DNA from: Closterium sp. NIES-65
Lineage: Eukaryota; Streptophyta; Zygnematophyceae; Desmidiales; Closteriaceae
Assembly (NCBI GenBank): GCA_948144175.1
Contig: CANXME010002559.1
Coordinates: 1,054,001-1,118,000 of the forward strand
Length of the DNA: 64,000 nucleotides
Direction of reading: 5' to 3'
A program made the position numbers and the translations under genes. A model generated the notes under the pieces. That model saw only the letters and a list, made by a program, of their open reading frames with translations, was not told the origin of the DNA and searched no databases. The first letter of the stretch is position 1. Each line of letters begins with the position of its first letter. This document shows, piece after piece, positions 28,101 to 35,500 of this stretch.

Positions 28101-30305
28101 ACGCTACTATTGTCATGCAGCATGGGCTGCAAGCACACGCTACTATTGTCATGCGGCATGGGCTGCAAGCACACGCTACTATTGTCATGCGGCATGGGCT
28201 GCAAGCACACGCTACTATTGTCATGCGGCATGGGCTGCAAGCACACGCTACTATTGTCATGCGGCATGGGCTGCATCCCAGTAGAAGCGACACTCACCAG
28301 CGATTGCTTCCATTTTTGTAGCGTCGCTGGGAACAGTGCGCATGAAATAAGGCCACTGGCGCGAGGTGGTGAGGAGGGGGTCGGTGGCGGAGTAGGAGAG
28401 CAGGGGGATGCGCGTTGTGCCCGCCAGCCCGCTCAGCAGCGCTACTTGGCTGCTCGTGGTGGGGCCGATGATGGCTATCGGCCTCTCCTCCAGCATCAGG
28501 TGCAGGCCTGTGTGGGAGGGGACGGGGGGAGAGGAGGGGAGGAGTTTCTCATCTGAGCGCAAGAATAAGGGGAAGTGTTTTCTGCAGTGGATCAAAGGCT
28601 GCTCAGCAGCACGCCTTAGCTGGACGTGGTGGGGAGGAGGTGGGGAGGAGGGAGCTTCTGAGTTGACTCAACAGTCGACCCAAAAGCAAGCTCAAAAGAA
28701 GAGTTTTCTGCAGTGCATCAAAGGCTGCTCAACAGCACGGCTTAGCTGGACGTGGTGGGGAGGAGGTGGGGAGGAGGGAGCTTTTGAGTCGACTCAAAAG
28801 TCGACTCAGACTCAAAAGAAGAGTATTTTGCAGTGCATCAAACGCTGCTCAGCTGGACGTGGTGGGGAAGAGGTAGGGAGGAGGGAGCTATGAGTCGAAT
28901 TGACTTGATGTATAATACCACCATTGCCTACTTCTTGAATTTTTCTTTCAGTTTTGTGTTTCCTTCACTTGACGTCTGAGTCGACTTGACTTTTGTGTGT
29001 GTGATTATCCCTGCTCTGCGCACCTGCCATTTGGCCGGGGAAAGGTGTGTATGTGCAGTTGGCTGCAACCAGCTTGATCCTGACGCCTGGCAGCAGCGAG
29101 GAATTGTTGCTCACATGATGAACCGCCAGCTGAATGGCTGCACAGGGATGGCAAGGGGTTCAAGGCGGTGAGAGGGCGACAAGGGAGGAGGGGAGGGGGG
29201 GGATGCACAAAGGGAACGGCAAAAGGTGAAGATTAGGTGCAGTTGGCTGCAACCAGCTTAATCCTGACGCCTGGCAGCAGCAAGGAATCGTTGCTCACAT
29301 GATGAACCGCCAGCTGAATGGCTGCACAGGGGTGGCAAGGGGTTCAAGGCGGTGAGCGTTCGGCATCATATCTGGAAAAGAGAGGGATGGGTGGAGGCCA
29401 GGCTGAGAGAGGGATGGGTGGAAGCCAAAGGGGAGAGAGGGATGGGTGGAAAACGGGGGGGGAGGAGAGAGATGGGGTGGAAGGAGGAATCAACGAACGG
29501 CTGAGCGCGACAGAGCGTCTAATCAAAGCAGCCTGTGCAAATGAGCGTCGGTCGGAGCAGCGGCTTAACGTGCCGTGCGAGAGCTGTCGTCCGACGACTG
29601 ACACGTGGATGATAGTTTACATTTGGGTGAGTGAATTTTGGGTAGGTGACTCTTACTAGGTCCCATTTCGAACCTTGAAGACGAGATACCCGTAATTTAC
29701 GCCACGATAAATTAAGCTTATGATTGACAATCTTCATGATTTCGATAAGTCCGAATCGGAATATGATGGTCCGGAACGACGTTCACGCGACGACGCAGTC
29801 TCATCAACCTACGGCCGACAAGATCTATCGGACCTGATCGGAAAGCGTAACCCGGTAACCGGAAATGCACCGAAATGCACGTCATGGAGTAGATCTTCTG
29901 ACCCCGGCCGGCATAATGCCTTGACGGCGGCCAATAAAGAAAGCTCGTGACTCAATGAGCGCCGTCGTTACTAAATCTGACATTGCTACTGCGAAACTAC
30001 ATTGGTTCCTGAATCTGCCGAGCTGCGTTCGGTCCTCGCGTCTCACCGGAAAAGAAGGAAACCCCGTCGGCCGTGTCGAGCGGAACGAGGCATCCTATCG
30101 TTATCTCTGACGGAAAATTGTTCTTCTTGGACGGTAACTTTGACGGAACGGTACCATTCCGCGTCTTTACCCCTTCTCGCTGCTGCCGGATAGGAACGTC
30201 AGAAGAGACAGCCTTGCAAATCGACGCAATGAGGAGGACAAGCGTTATCTGGAGCAGAAGGAACCAAGCCTGCGGCGACCGCGAAGGTCGATGTCGTCTT
30301 GACAT
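16150..30305 (-). CDS. GLR: Plant-type glutamate receptor-like channel (17 exons placed; pore exon and 3' end not found)
   Basis: GLRs are ligand-gated cation channels of the iGluR family. Exons (minus): 30,047-30,305; 29,024-29,137; 28,298-28,507; 27,111-27,217; 26,390-26,543; 25,351-25,463; 24,460-24,567; 23,435-23,852; 22,892-22,949; 21,932-22,052; 21,305-21,379; 20,656-20,913; 19,841-19,918; about 19,093-19,305; 18,129-18,259; 17,401-17,493; 16,150-16,314. Phases agree at every junction except around the missing pore exon. Exon 1 has an ATG, a hydrophobic signal (WFLLLQITLVLLIASICKA) and ITIGCLVPLDT. The amino-terminal domain shows IAIIGPTTSSQVALLSGLAG, FTDDRFGRNGISVLENIL and GMFSRGYVWITTEPTS. 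S1 shows SGWLARQQDPLRIAVPNKKG, FTGFCLDLFRAAV and IGDIAVLNFRSEAVDFTAP. M1 is WQMWLLLACLIVFTGLVLCF and M3 is SSSYIAALTAALVLQ. S2 shows VGYQYGSFVYGYL and VALIVDEDPYLNVFASQYC. No pore loop, M4 or C-tail was found. Exon 8 carries a long G/A/S-rich insertion. It may be split by the satellite or a pseudogene. Confidence 0.9.
16384..16815 (-). repeat. Four partial copies of GLR exon 17 (5' half with acceptor)
   Basis: The minus strand repeats a CAG acceptor followed by SRLVPLNSEQDYYEAL at about 16,384-16,476, 16,515-16,572, 16,608-16,664 and 16,746-16,806. Variants read LMPLNSEQDYYKAL. They sit in the intron upstream of exon 17, and each keeps its acceptor site. Confidence 0.85.
16885..16995. repeat. 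Two adjacent palindromes (GCGC and AATT cores) at a short tandem duplication
   Basis: TTTTGAGGCGCCTCAAAA at about 16,913-16,930 has arms GTACAG/CTGTAC. About 30 bp on, TTTTGAGAATTCTCAAAA has arms AGTGTT/AACACT. The phrase GCTGTACCAGAGAGTGT occurs on both sides of the first palindrome, and TGTTGTGGGAGGGCTGTACC lies on both sides of the pair. A degenerate AATT form recurs near 17,072. Confidence 0.85.
16985..17890 (-). repeat. Seven-copy series of GLR exon 16 (functional copy 17,401-17,493)
   Basis: The minus-strand phrase VGYQYGSF, or a decayed form, occurs at plus positions near 17,041, 17,168, 17,305, 17,446, 17,581, 17,719 and 17,849. Upstream copies keep the left part (SMYDAAGSDVMVGYQYGSF with acceptor). 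Downstream copies keep the right part (GSFVYGYLVQLG with donor). Only the copy at 17,401-17,493 has both halves with phase-0 ends. The copy nearest 17,000 has a stop codon. Confidence 0.85.
18340..18535 (-). repeat. Partial copies of the GLR M3 exon
   Basis: The minus strand reads LMIVVSSSYVTALTAALI at about 18,350-18,435, with the same ATCAGTGAGGGGCATAGTC acceptor context as the functional exon at 18,129-18,259. The copy is shorter by an internal loss after the shared lead-in. A further fragment (TYFVVLTAALIL) lies at about 18,465-18,510. Confidence 0.75.
18540..19090. other. GLR intron sequence, pore exon expected here but not recognised
   Basis: Between the M1 exon and the M3 exon copies a pore-loop (M2) exon would be expected. 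I found no convincing match on the minus strand. The stretch contains an imperfect duplication of about 130 bp (AACTTGAKCCAGGTCATGTAG at about 18,761 and 18,879) and pyrimidine-rich CTCCTCCTCC repeats near 19,010. Confidence 0.5.
19330..19675. repeat. G/A-rich low-complexity repeats in a GLR intron
   Basis: GGGGAAGAGG-type repeats fill 19,355-19,500. A 10-bp GGGGCAGGAG repeat fills about 19,575-19,665. A partial copy of the M1 exon (LLLACLIAFT on the minus strand) is embedded at about 19,525-19,575. Confidence 0.8.
19980..20195 (-). repeat. Two partial copies of GLR exon 13
   Basis: Minus-strand TYDRAIGDIAVLNFRSEAVDF at about 19,985-20,055 and a shorter VGPLATLLCST-frame relic at about 20,147-20,190 copy exon 13 (19,841-19,918). 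They sit in the upstream intron, separated by CACACA-type microsatellites. Confidence 0.8.
20200..20610 (-). repeat. Three copies of the 3' end of GLR exon 12 with its donor
   Basis: Minus-strand MQFGEGDATPPSYTEMVYAV followed by ANHV and a donor (GTGAGTGG) occurs at about 20,207-20,280 and 20,358-20,434, with GEGDATPSYTEMVYAVANN at about 20,531-20,600. The functional exon end is at 20,656-20,722. Only the distal 70-75 bp of the 258-bp exon is copied. Confidence 0.85.
21095..21220. repeat. Isolated palindromes in a GLR intron
   Basis: TTTTGAGTCGACTCAAAA lies at about 21,104-21,121 and a broken GCGC form (TTTTTGAGGCGCCTAAAAAG) near 21,207. Both are in the intron between exons 11 and 12. Confidence 0.85.
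21645..21862 (-). repeat. Two copies of the 3' part of GLR exon 10
   Basis: Minus-strand VRGSEFVTAGYWRMGKGFTT followed by SD and a donor occurs at about 21,648-21,728 and 21,790-21,861, downstream of the functional exon 21,932-22,052. Each copy is followed by a short AGTCGACT or AGTCAACT relic of the palindrome. Confidence 0.85.
22118..22376. repeat. 10-bp tandem repeat CCCTGCCTCA
   Basis: About 26 copies of CCCTGCCTCA, with CCCTGCCTAA, CCCTGCCTCT and CCCTGCCTTA variants, lie in the GLR intron between exon 10 and an exon 9 copy. Confidence 0.95.
22379..22441 (-). other. Second, intact copy of GLR exon 9
   Basis: This copy matches exon 9 (22,892-22,949) in length, acceptor, donor and phases. 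It encodes the same residues (FGPLLRDALLQASVMGATGR), with only synonymous changes (CTT/CTG, GCG/GCA). Using both copies would shift the frame, since the exon is 58 bp, so they could act as mutually exclusive exons. Confidence 0.75.
22452..22880. repeat. Tandem duplications of about 100 and 75 bp punctuated by TCGA palindromes
   Basis: A unit beginning CTTGCTTCGGAGTCAATAAG is present three times between 22,452 and 22,740. Units are joined by TTTTGAGTCGACTCAAAA with arms GTTGAC/GTCAAC (about 22,537 and 22,637). From 22,725 a second unit ends in the exon 9 donor context CCTCACCTGCCTGTGGCG and then breaks directly into the palindrome, twice. Confidence 0.9.
23254..23273. repeat. ACGT-core palindrome in a GLR intron
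   Basis: TTTTGAGACGTCTCAAAA stands in the intron between GLR exons 8 and 9. The core tetramer ACGT is self-complementary, as in the TCGA, GCGC and AATT forms elsewhere. Confidence 0.85.
23915..24270 (-). repeat. Partial copies of the 5' part of GLR exon 8
   Basis: Minus-strand ADVYALAAYDALLLVAQAV occurs at about 24,064-24,142, and a copy with a 4-bp duplication (frame broken) at 23,921-23,992. Both keep the CAG acceptor. A weaker relic lies near 24,215-24,270. Confidence 0.85.
24640..24835 (-). repeat. Partial copies of GLR exon 7 (acceptor end)
   Basis: Minus-strand GLISMAAFVP at about 24,658-24,693 and GLISMVSFVP at about 24,779-24,813 copy the first codons and acceptor of exon 7 (24,460-24,567). 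Confidence 0.8.
24905..25108. repeat. 11-bp tandem repeat AGGCACGGAAG
   Basis: About 18 copies of AGGCACGGAAG or AGGCATGGAAG lie in the GLR intron between exons 6 and 7. The end passes into AAGACGCATGG variants. Confidence 0.93.
25110..25351. repeat. 53-bp tandem repeat carrying the GLR exon 6 donor and a degenerate palindrome
   Basis: Four and a half 53-bp units repeat the exon 6 end and donor (CAAGTGCAG|GTGGGTGACATG on the minus strand), followed by a degenerate CTGAGTCGATTCAAAAC in place of the palindrome. Copy starts fall near 25,141, 25,194, 25,247 and 25,300. The functional donor is at 25,350. Confidence 0.9.
25535..26285 (-). repeat. Six copies of the 5' part of GLR exon 6
   Basis: Minus-strand AVELGMFSRGYVWITTEHTS or near variants occur at about 25,548-25,608, 25,677-25,733, 25,800-25,857 and 25,922-25,991, with decayed ones at 26,088-26,140 and 26,214-26,280. 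The middle copies form a tandem series of about 122 bp including intron sequence. TCGA palindromes with GAGGTGAC/GTCACCTC arms lie at 26,165-26,215. Confidence 0.88.
26281..26690 (-). repeat. Copies of GLR exon 5 on both sides of the functional exon
   Basis: The end of exon 5 (GDGPDAVLKAG plus donor) is copied at about 26,281-26,320, and its start (VARVALKRGREYDDARSSLE) at about 26,590-26,684. The functional exon is 26,390-26,543. Confidence 0.8.
26920..27005 (-). repeat. Partial copy of GLR exon 4 (donor half)
   Basis: The minus strand repeats the exon 4 phrase around DDRF, ISVLE and ILQN with small changes, followed by TGCTGG|GTGCGT at the donor. A further acceptor-half copy lies at about 27,306-27,360. 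Confidence 0.75.
27335..27470. repeat. 18-bp tandem repeat GACAGGAGGTTTGGGAGC
   Basis: About seven imperfect copies (GACAGGAGGTTTGGGAAC and GCCAGGAGGTTTGGGAGC variants) follow the partial exon 4 copy in the GLR intron. Confidence 0.88.
27570..28020 (-). repeat. Three partial copies of the 3' part of GLR exon 3
   Basis: Minus-strand QWPYFIRTVPSDATKMEALA at about 27,955-28,015, and decayed forms at about 27,795-27,860 and 27,575-27,625, copy the end of exon 3 (28,298-28,507). Confidence 0.8.
28045..28275. repeat. 36-bp tandem repeat, about 6.3 units
   Basis: The unit GGGCTGCAAGCACACGCTAC followed by TATTGTCATGCGGCAT repeats at 28,051, 28,087, 28,123, 28,159, 28,195 and 28,231, just inside the intron downstream of GLR exon 3. 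Confidence 0.95.
28575..28905. repeat. Three units of about 115-125 bp joined at TCGA palindromes
   Basis: Units starting TTTTCTGCAGTGSATCAAA and ending GGAGGAGGGAGCTT repeat in GLR intron 2. The second junction carries TTTTGAGTCGACTCAAAA (about 28,783-28,800). The first junction carries a decayed form (CTGAGTTGACTCAACAG). Confidence 0.88.
29236..29357 (-). pseudogene. Duplicate of GLR exon 2 with a stop codon
   Basis: The acceptor and most of exon 2 (QLAVHHVSNDSLLLPGVRIK) are repeated, but the copy runs into TAA after ANCT and has lost the donor. The copy at 29,024-29,137 is therefore the one used. Confidence 0.85.
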
Positions 30306-32509
30306 TCTGGCATTCTCCTGTCGTGACAGCTATAGTCCGACTGGGATAGTATTGACCCAAACGGGCAAAAAATAAGTTATCGAGTAAATACGACGTCCAG
30401 AGTGAAGCCTTGGGAACCTCGTCGCCATGAAACTAAGAAAATGCGGTTGCACTGCTGCTATCCTCAGTAAACTACAGCATGTTTGCTGTTCCAACCACCA
30501 CTCTCCCTCTTGTCGCACTTGCTTTTTTACATTTGTTTTTTATTTCACGTGCAAGCTCCAAATGACAGAGCATGAAGTGAAGGTGGAGCAGGGTGGATCC
30601 GAGCTTTCGAAGGCGTAATGATGGGAGGAATGGAGAAACATGTACAGTTTATACAACAGAACTCACAGGGAACCTGAGAGTTGGGATGGGATGGGATCAT
30701 GGGAAGGATTGGGATTGGGAGGACAGGGAAGCCATAGCATAGAAGTCTTTCCATAGCCAGTGGAGAGCAGAGGAATGCTGTTCGGGATATGAAGTCTTTT
30801 ACACCCTCATTCTCAGTCTTCTCACCGGCGGAAGCAGTGGCTACAGTGTTTGGACGTAGCGGGCTGGTGAGATAACTCGGTTGCGGGCCAAGTCGCACGA
30901 GGCGACGAAACCAGACTTGGGCCGTAAAATTCCATTAACGCTGAATAACTGTCTTAACCGTTTAGAAAACAGCATTACCATTTTAGAACGTATAGAACCT
31001 TGACTAAACGCCCTGGGTCAAACTGTCAGTATAACGCATGTGATAGGACCTTCTTTGGTCCGCTGCGGCTACACTAAGCGTCCCGGTCAGTATAACATAT
31101 GCCAGTGTACATACTGTAACAGCAGAGAAGACTGGAAAAAATCAAGCGTTCCACGTGCTTGGCTGCCCTTAGTCAACAGAAATGCTTTCCAAGTTTCTCG
31201 CAATATCTGTCAGTGGACCTCCTTTTGCAAGCGTGTCCATAACGAATATTTTGTATGAAGTTTTACAACCAGTAGGTCCATAGAATGTAAGTGCCGTCCA
31301 TCCTGCACTGAACTTTCTGCGACTCACCGTTCAAGGTCCCTTTTCTGGAAACTTAGCTGAAGGAATATTCCATACATGGAATGTGAAAAGAACCTAACAA
31401 AGTTCGCTGTCAAGCAGCTTCAAGCCCTGCCCGAATACACAAACTGTTGCGCTACAGTCTGACTCTTCAAGTGGGAACCAAGACACGAATTGAAACCGAT
31501 CCGAGATGTAGAGTGGTCGGTTGGAACATTTCCGGTGATTACTCGCTAGTAACAATCCCGTTTCTCAACGTACCACTCAATCACCACTCGTACACCAGTT
31601 TAGTTACAGAATGCACATCTGACATGCGATGCAATCTCGAGGGAGGGACAGTATTTTGTGCTCAACACGGCTTTGCTCGAACAACGGCTTGAGTACGATG
31701 CTGCGCATTTCAGAGGGGTGTCGTCACGTTAGCGCACTAAACCGTTCATTATGCCTGAATACTGACAGTGACACAGAACTCTTGGCAACAGCCCAACAGT
31801 GTAGACTTGTATTTTGCACTGCATGCTGTGTGTGTGGTGAAAGCAAGATCATCGTGGCTTCAGCATGGCCTATCCCTATTCTCCTCTCCTCCCTCTGGCA
31901 AACGATTCCACGAATTCGATGGTATCCCTCAGTCATACGATTCCACGAATGCGATGGTATCCCTCAGTCATACGATTCCACGAATTCGATGGTATCCCTC
32001 AGTCATACGATTCCACGAGTGGAAGCGTGTCCTGGAGAGTTATTCGTCCAGGAGGCGTCATCCCAGTACACCTGGTTTCCGGATGGTACTTACTGTTTTT
32101 CTTCGTAAGCCGACAACTGAACGCACAAGCGTCGGGAACAAGCGACAAGCGTGGATTTCTAATTCTGCTGGCTAGCATAACAATTGGGCATGACAATTGG
32201 GACATGAGATCCCTCGCGTGGTTGCACTTCGAGACTGCCTGTGGAGCATTTTCTCTCTCGCCGTATCGACAGGCCCGCGTCTCTCTTTCTTCTATCCGCT
32301 TCCCGCCGCGCTTCCCTCTCACGACATACACGTCCGGCCGAAACGAAAAATTCTTCCGTCCTCCAAACCGCCGTGCTGTCCCGCCCCCGCGTCTGCCCGG
32401 CGTGTTTAGAACCCTGATCGCCGTACAACCGTTCAATGGTACGAGTTCGTCTCGAATCGCCCCACTGACGCAAGAAGCTTCTGGGGAAAGTGCAGTTCAG
32501 CGACTCGCC
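30306..32509. other. Intergenic region between divergent GLR and photolyase genes
   Basis: About 2.2 kb separate the GLR start codon (minus strand) and the photolyase start codon (plus strand), so both promoters should lie here. Base composition is more AT-rich than in neighbouring introns. Only short open frames without recognisable domains are present. The only clear structure is the 35-bp repeat at 31,903-32,020. Confidence 0.6.
31903..32020. repeat. 35-bp tandem repeat, about 3.4 units, upstream of the photolyase gene
   Basis: The unit CGATTCCACGAATTCGATGG followed by TATCCCTCAGTCATA starts at 31,903, 31,938 and 31,973, with a partial fourth from 32,008. It ends about 490 bp before the chosen start codon and could lie in the promoter or 5' leader. 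Confidence 0.95.
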
Positions 32510-35500
32510 ATGGCGAAGGCGATTGATACCGTGTCGGGTTCGCCTCAGGGGGAAGCCGCGATTTTGTGGTTTCGAAAGGGTCTGCGACTCCACGACAACC
32601 CTGCTCTGCTCGCCGCTTGCGGACTTGACGAAAACGGAAACGAATTAGGTGGCGAAAGTAACAAACCAGGTTCAGATTCACGAAAGATTCGCACCGGGTT
32701 CGCGAAGGCGAGCGGAATGTTACCCAACGATGGCACTAAACCCGAACCTGTCGCCGTTACAAGCAGTATACTCAGCAGCAACACCGCCTTAGTCAAATTC
32801 GATCCTGGCAGTGCCAGCAACAGCAGCCTATATTCTGCCGAACCACCTTCAAATGCCACGTCAGCAATCCGTCAGCTCTGTCCAGTGTTCGTCCTAGACC
32901 CGTGGTTTCTGGCTCCCGACCCCTCCGCTCCTTCCCCTGGGTCCACTCGCGTGGGAATCAACCGGATTCGCTTCCTGCTGGACTGCCTGAACGACCTTGA
33001 CAGGTGATCACTACTGAAAACGTTTGAGCGCTTATTTCTGATCATGTGTCTTAGGCGAAAGTTCGCGTGCTTCTTTCCCGCCAAGGTTTGCCTCCTGCTC
33101 CTCTGTCTCCCTCCCTCACCTCTCCAGCCAGCTGAAGGCTCGGGGATCTCGGCTTATACTCGTTAAAGGCGACCCCACCATAGTGATTCCGAAGCTGGTA
33201 AAACAGGTAGGCAGCTGCGAAGGACAACGAGCACTTTCTGTAAGTTATCTATTGTGAGGTGTTTCAGTTTTAATATATATATAATATATAATATATATAA
33301 TATATATAATATATATTCATTTTCTTTTTCCCACCTCTCACCCTCTTACAGTGGGGAGCGAAGACGCTGTGCTTTGAGTTCGACACCGAGCCATATGCCC
33401 TGGCTCGGGATGACAAGATCAAGGTGGGTGGCATGGCATGGCATGGCATGGCATGGGATGGCATGGGATGGCATGGCATGGCATGGCATGGCATGGCATG
33501 GGATGCATGGCATCAGAATGAGTACACCCTTTCCCTTTCCCATCAACCCCTTCCTTCACGCGTTGCCTGCATCCGCTGCTTGCATCCCTCCTGCTTGCGT
33601 CCCTCACCCAGTTTCACACTTTAACCCAAACCATCCTGCCCATGTCATCCCCTTTTTGTCCAGGCAAGCATGCAGGAAGCTGGGGTGCGGGTGGTAACGC
33701 CAGTCAGCCACACCATCTTTGACCCAGCTGAAATTATCAACAAGGTGTTTGTTTCTGTCTTGGCTTATTGCCGATGTGCCTGAAAAATAGACCGAGCTGA
33801 AATTGTCAACAAGGTGTCTCTTTCTGATGTTTGAGACCTCTCTGAAAGGGTTGCGGTGCGGGTGGTAACGCCAGTCAGCCACACCATCTTTGACCCAGCT
33901 GAAATTATCAACAAGGTGTTTGTTTCTAAACCCCGTCTTGGCTAACAGTACTGGGCTCTAACAACACCCTTGTCAGCTGATCGATCAAGTGTACACAACT
34001 TGCCTTCATTCCCCTCTGTAATCACAGCCAGAAGCTCTCCTGCCTCCTCGTTTTCATTGTCCCTCGTCCTCCCTCCCCCTCCCTTCGCTCCCTCAATCTC
34101 TCCCATTTCCCCTTCGTCACATTCTCCTTTTTCTCCTCCCCTCTTTTCTCCCGTACCTCACTCCCCCACTCCTGGTGCTCTATCAGAACGGAGGCAAACC
34201 GCCCCTCACTTACCAGGCCTTTTGCAAGCGAATAGGACAACCCTCACCGCCCGTTGGACCCGCTCCAGACAAACTACCGCCCGTGCCACCCCACCTTGCT
34301 CATCGCGTGACTATACCAGGAGAGGGAATAAAAGCAGAAACGGACCCAGATCCAGCACAAGCAATAGAGGAAGCTCAGAAGTATGACTATATTGAGGTCT
34401 TTGAAGCGGTGCCTACATTGAGCGAGCTTGGCTACTCGGATGCAGAGGCTTTCCCAAAAGAGGCGAGTCCAGACATAATTTGGCTGGGGATGGCATGGGA
34501 TGGATGGACCATGGAGGGAAAGGGAGGGGAAGAAGGTTTTTATTATTGGAGAAGCAAAGTCGCGCAAGGGGGCGAATAAGTGGAAGGTGTTATCAATCCC
34601 CCCTCTCTCCACCTCCTTTCTCACCCTCCCTGTTCGCCCTCCCTCCGTCCCTCCTCCCTTGCTACAGGACGTCACTCCTTTCAGAGGTGGGGAGACAGAG
34701 GCTCTACGCAGACTTGACGACTGCCTCTCACGAACGGTATGCTATGCACAGCACAGCACCACCATTCTTCTGCAACTTTCCAAGACGTTTCAGGGTTTAG
34801 TTTTTACGGGCGGGCCTCAAAGAGAGTTATGAACACCACCATACCTTCTCAGTCCACTTTCCTTGACCGCTCTGGCTTAAATATTCTGCAGAGGGATTAG
34901 CTGCTAGTGAGGTCCTTTAGAGGTGACTTTTGAGGCGCCTCAACACTAGTATTCTGCAGAGGGATTAGCTGCTAGTGAGGTCCTTCTGAGTTGACTTTTG
35001 AGCGCCTCAACACTAGTTTTCTGCAGAGGGATTAGCTGCTAGTGAGGTCCTTTTGAGGTGACTTTTGAGGCGCCTCAACCCTAGTTTTCTGCAGAGGGAA
35101 TAGCTGCTAGTGAGGTCCTTTTGAAGTGACTTTTGAGGCGCCTCAACACTAGTTTTCTGCAGAGGGATTAGCTGCTAGTGAGGTCCTTTCGAGCCAAGGC
35201 TAGCTGCTTCCCTGTTATACTTTTGAGGCGCCTCAAAACTAGTCTTCTGCAGAGGGATTGGCCGCAAGTGAGGTGCTTTCGATGTGACTTTTGAGTGGAC
35301 TCAAAAGTTTTCTGCAGAGGGATTAGCTGCGAGTGTGTGAGGTGCTTTGAGCCGGGGCTAGCTGCTTGCCTGTTTTACTTTTGGGGCGCCTCAATCAAAA
35401 CTAGTTTTCTGCAGAGGGATTGGCTGCGAGTGAGGTGCTTTCAAGGTGACTACTGAATCGTCGACTCAAAATTCTTCTGCGGGGTGCTGAGTGAGGTGTT

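Noticed and set aside
27943-28321. Short Cys/His-rich frames in the 36-bp repeat
   Set aside because: Repeat translation within a GLR intron; several frames on both strands are equally open.
31865-32509. Photolyase start at the upstream in-frame Met (31,865)
   Set aside because: It would translate through the 35-bp tandem repeat and a low-complexity leader; ATG at 32,510 has better context and fits the family. A transit peptide remains possible.
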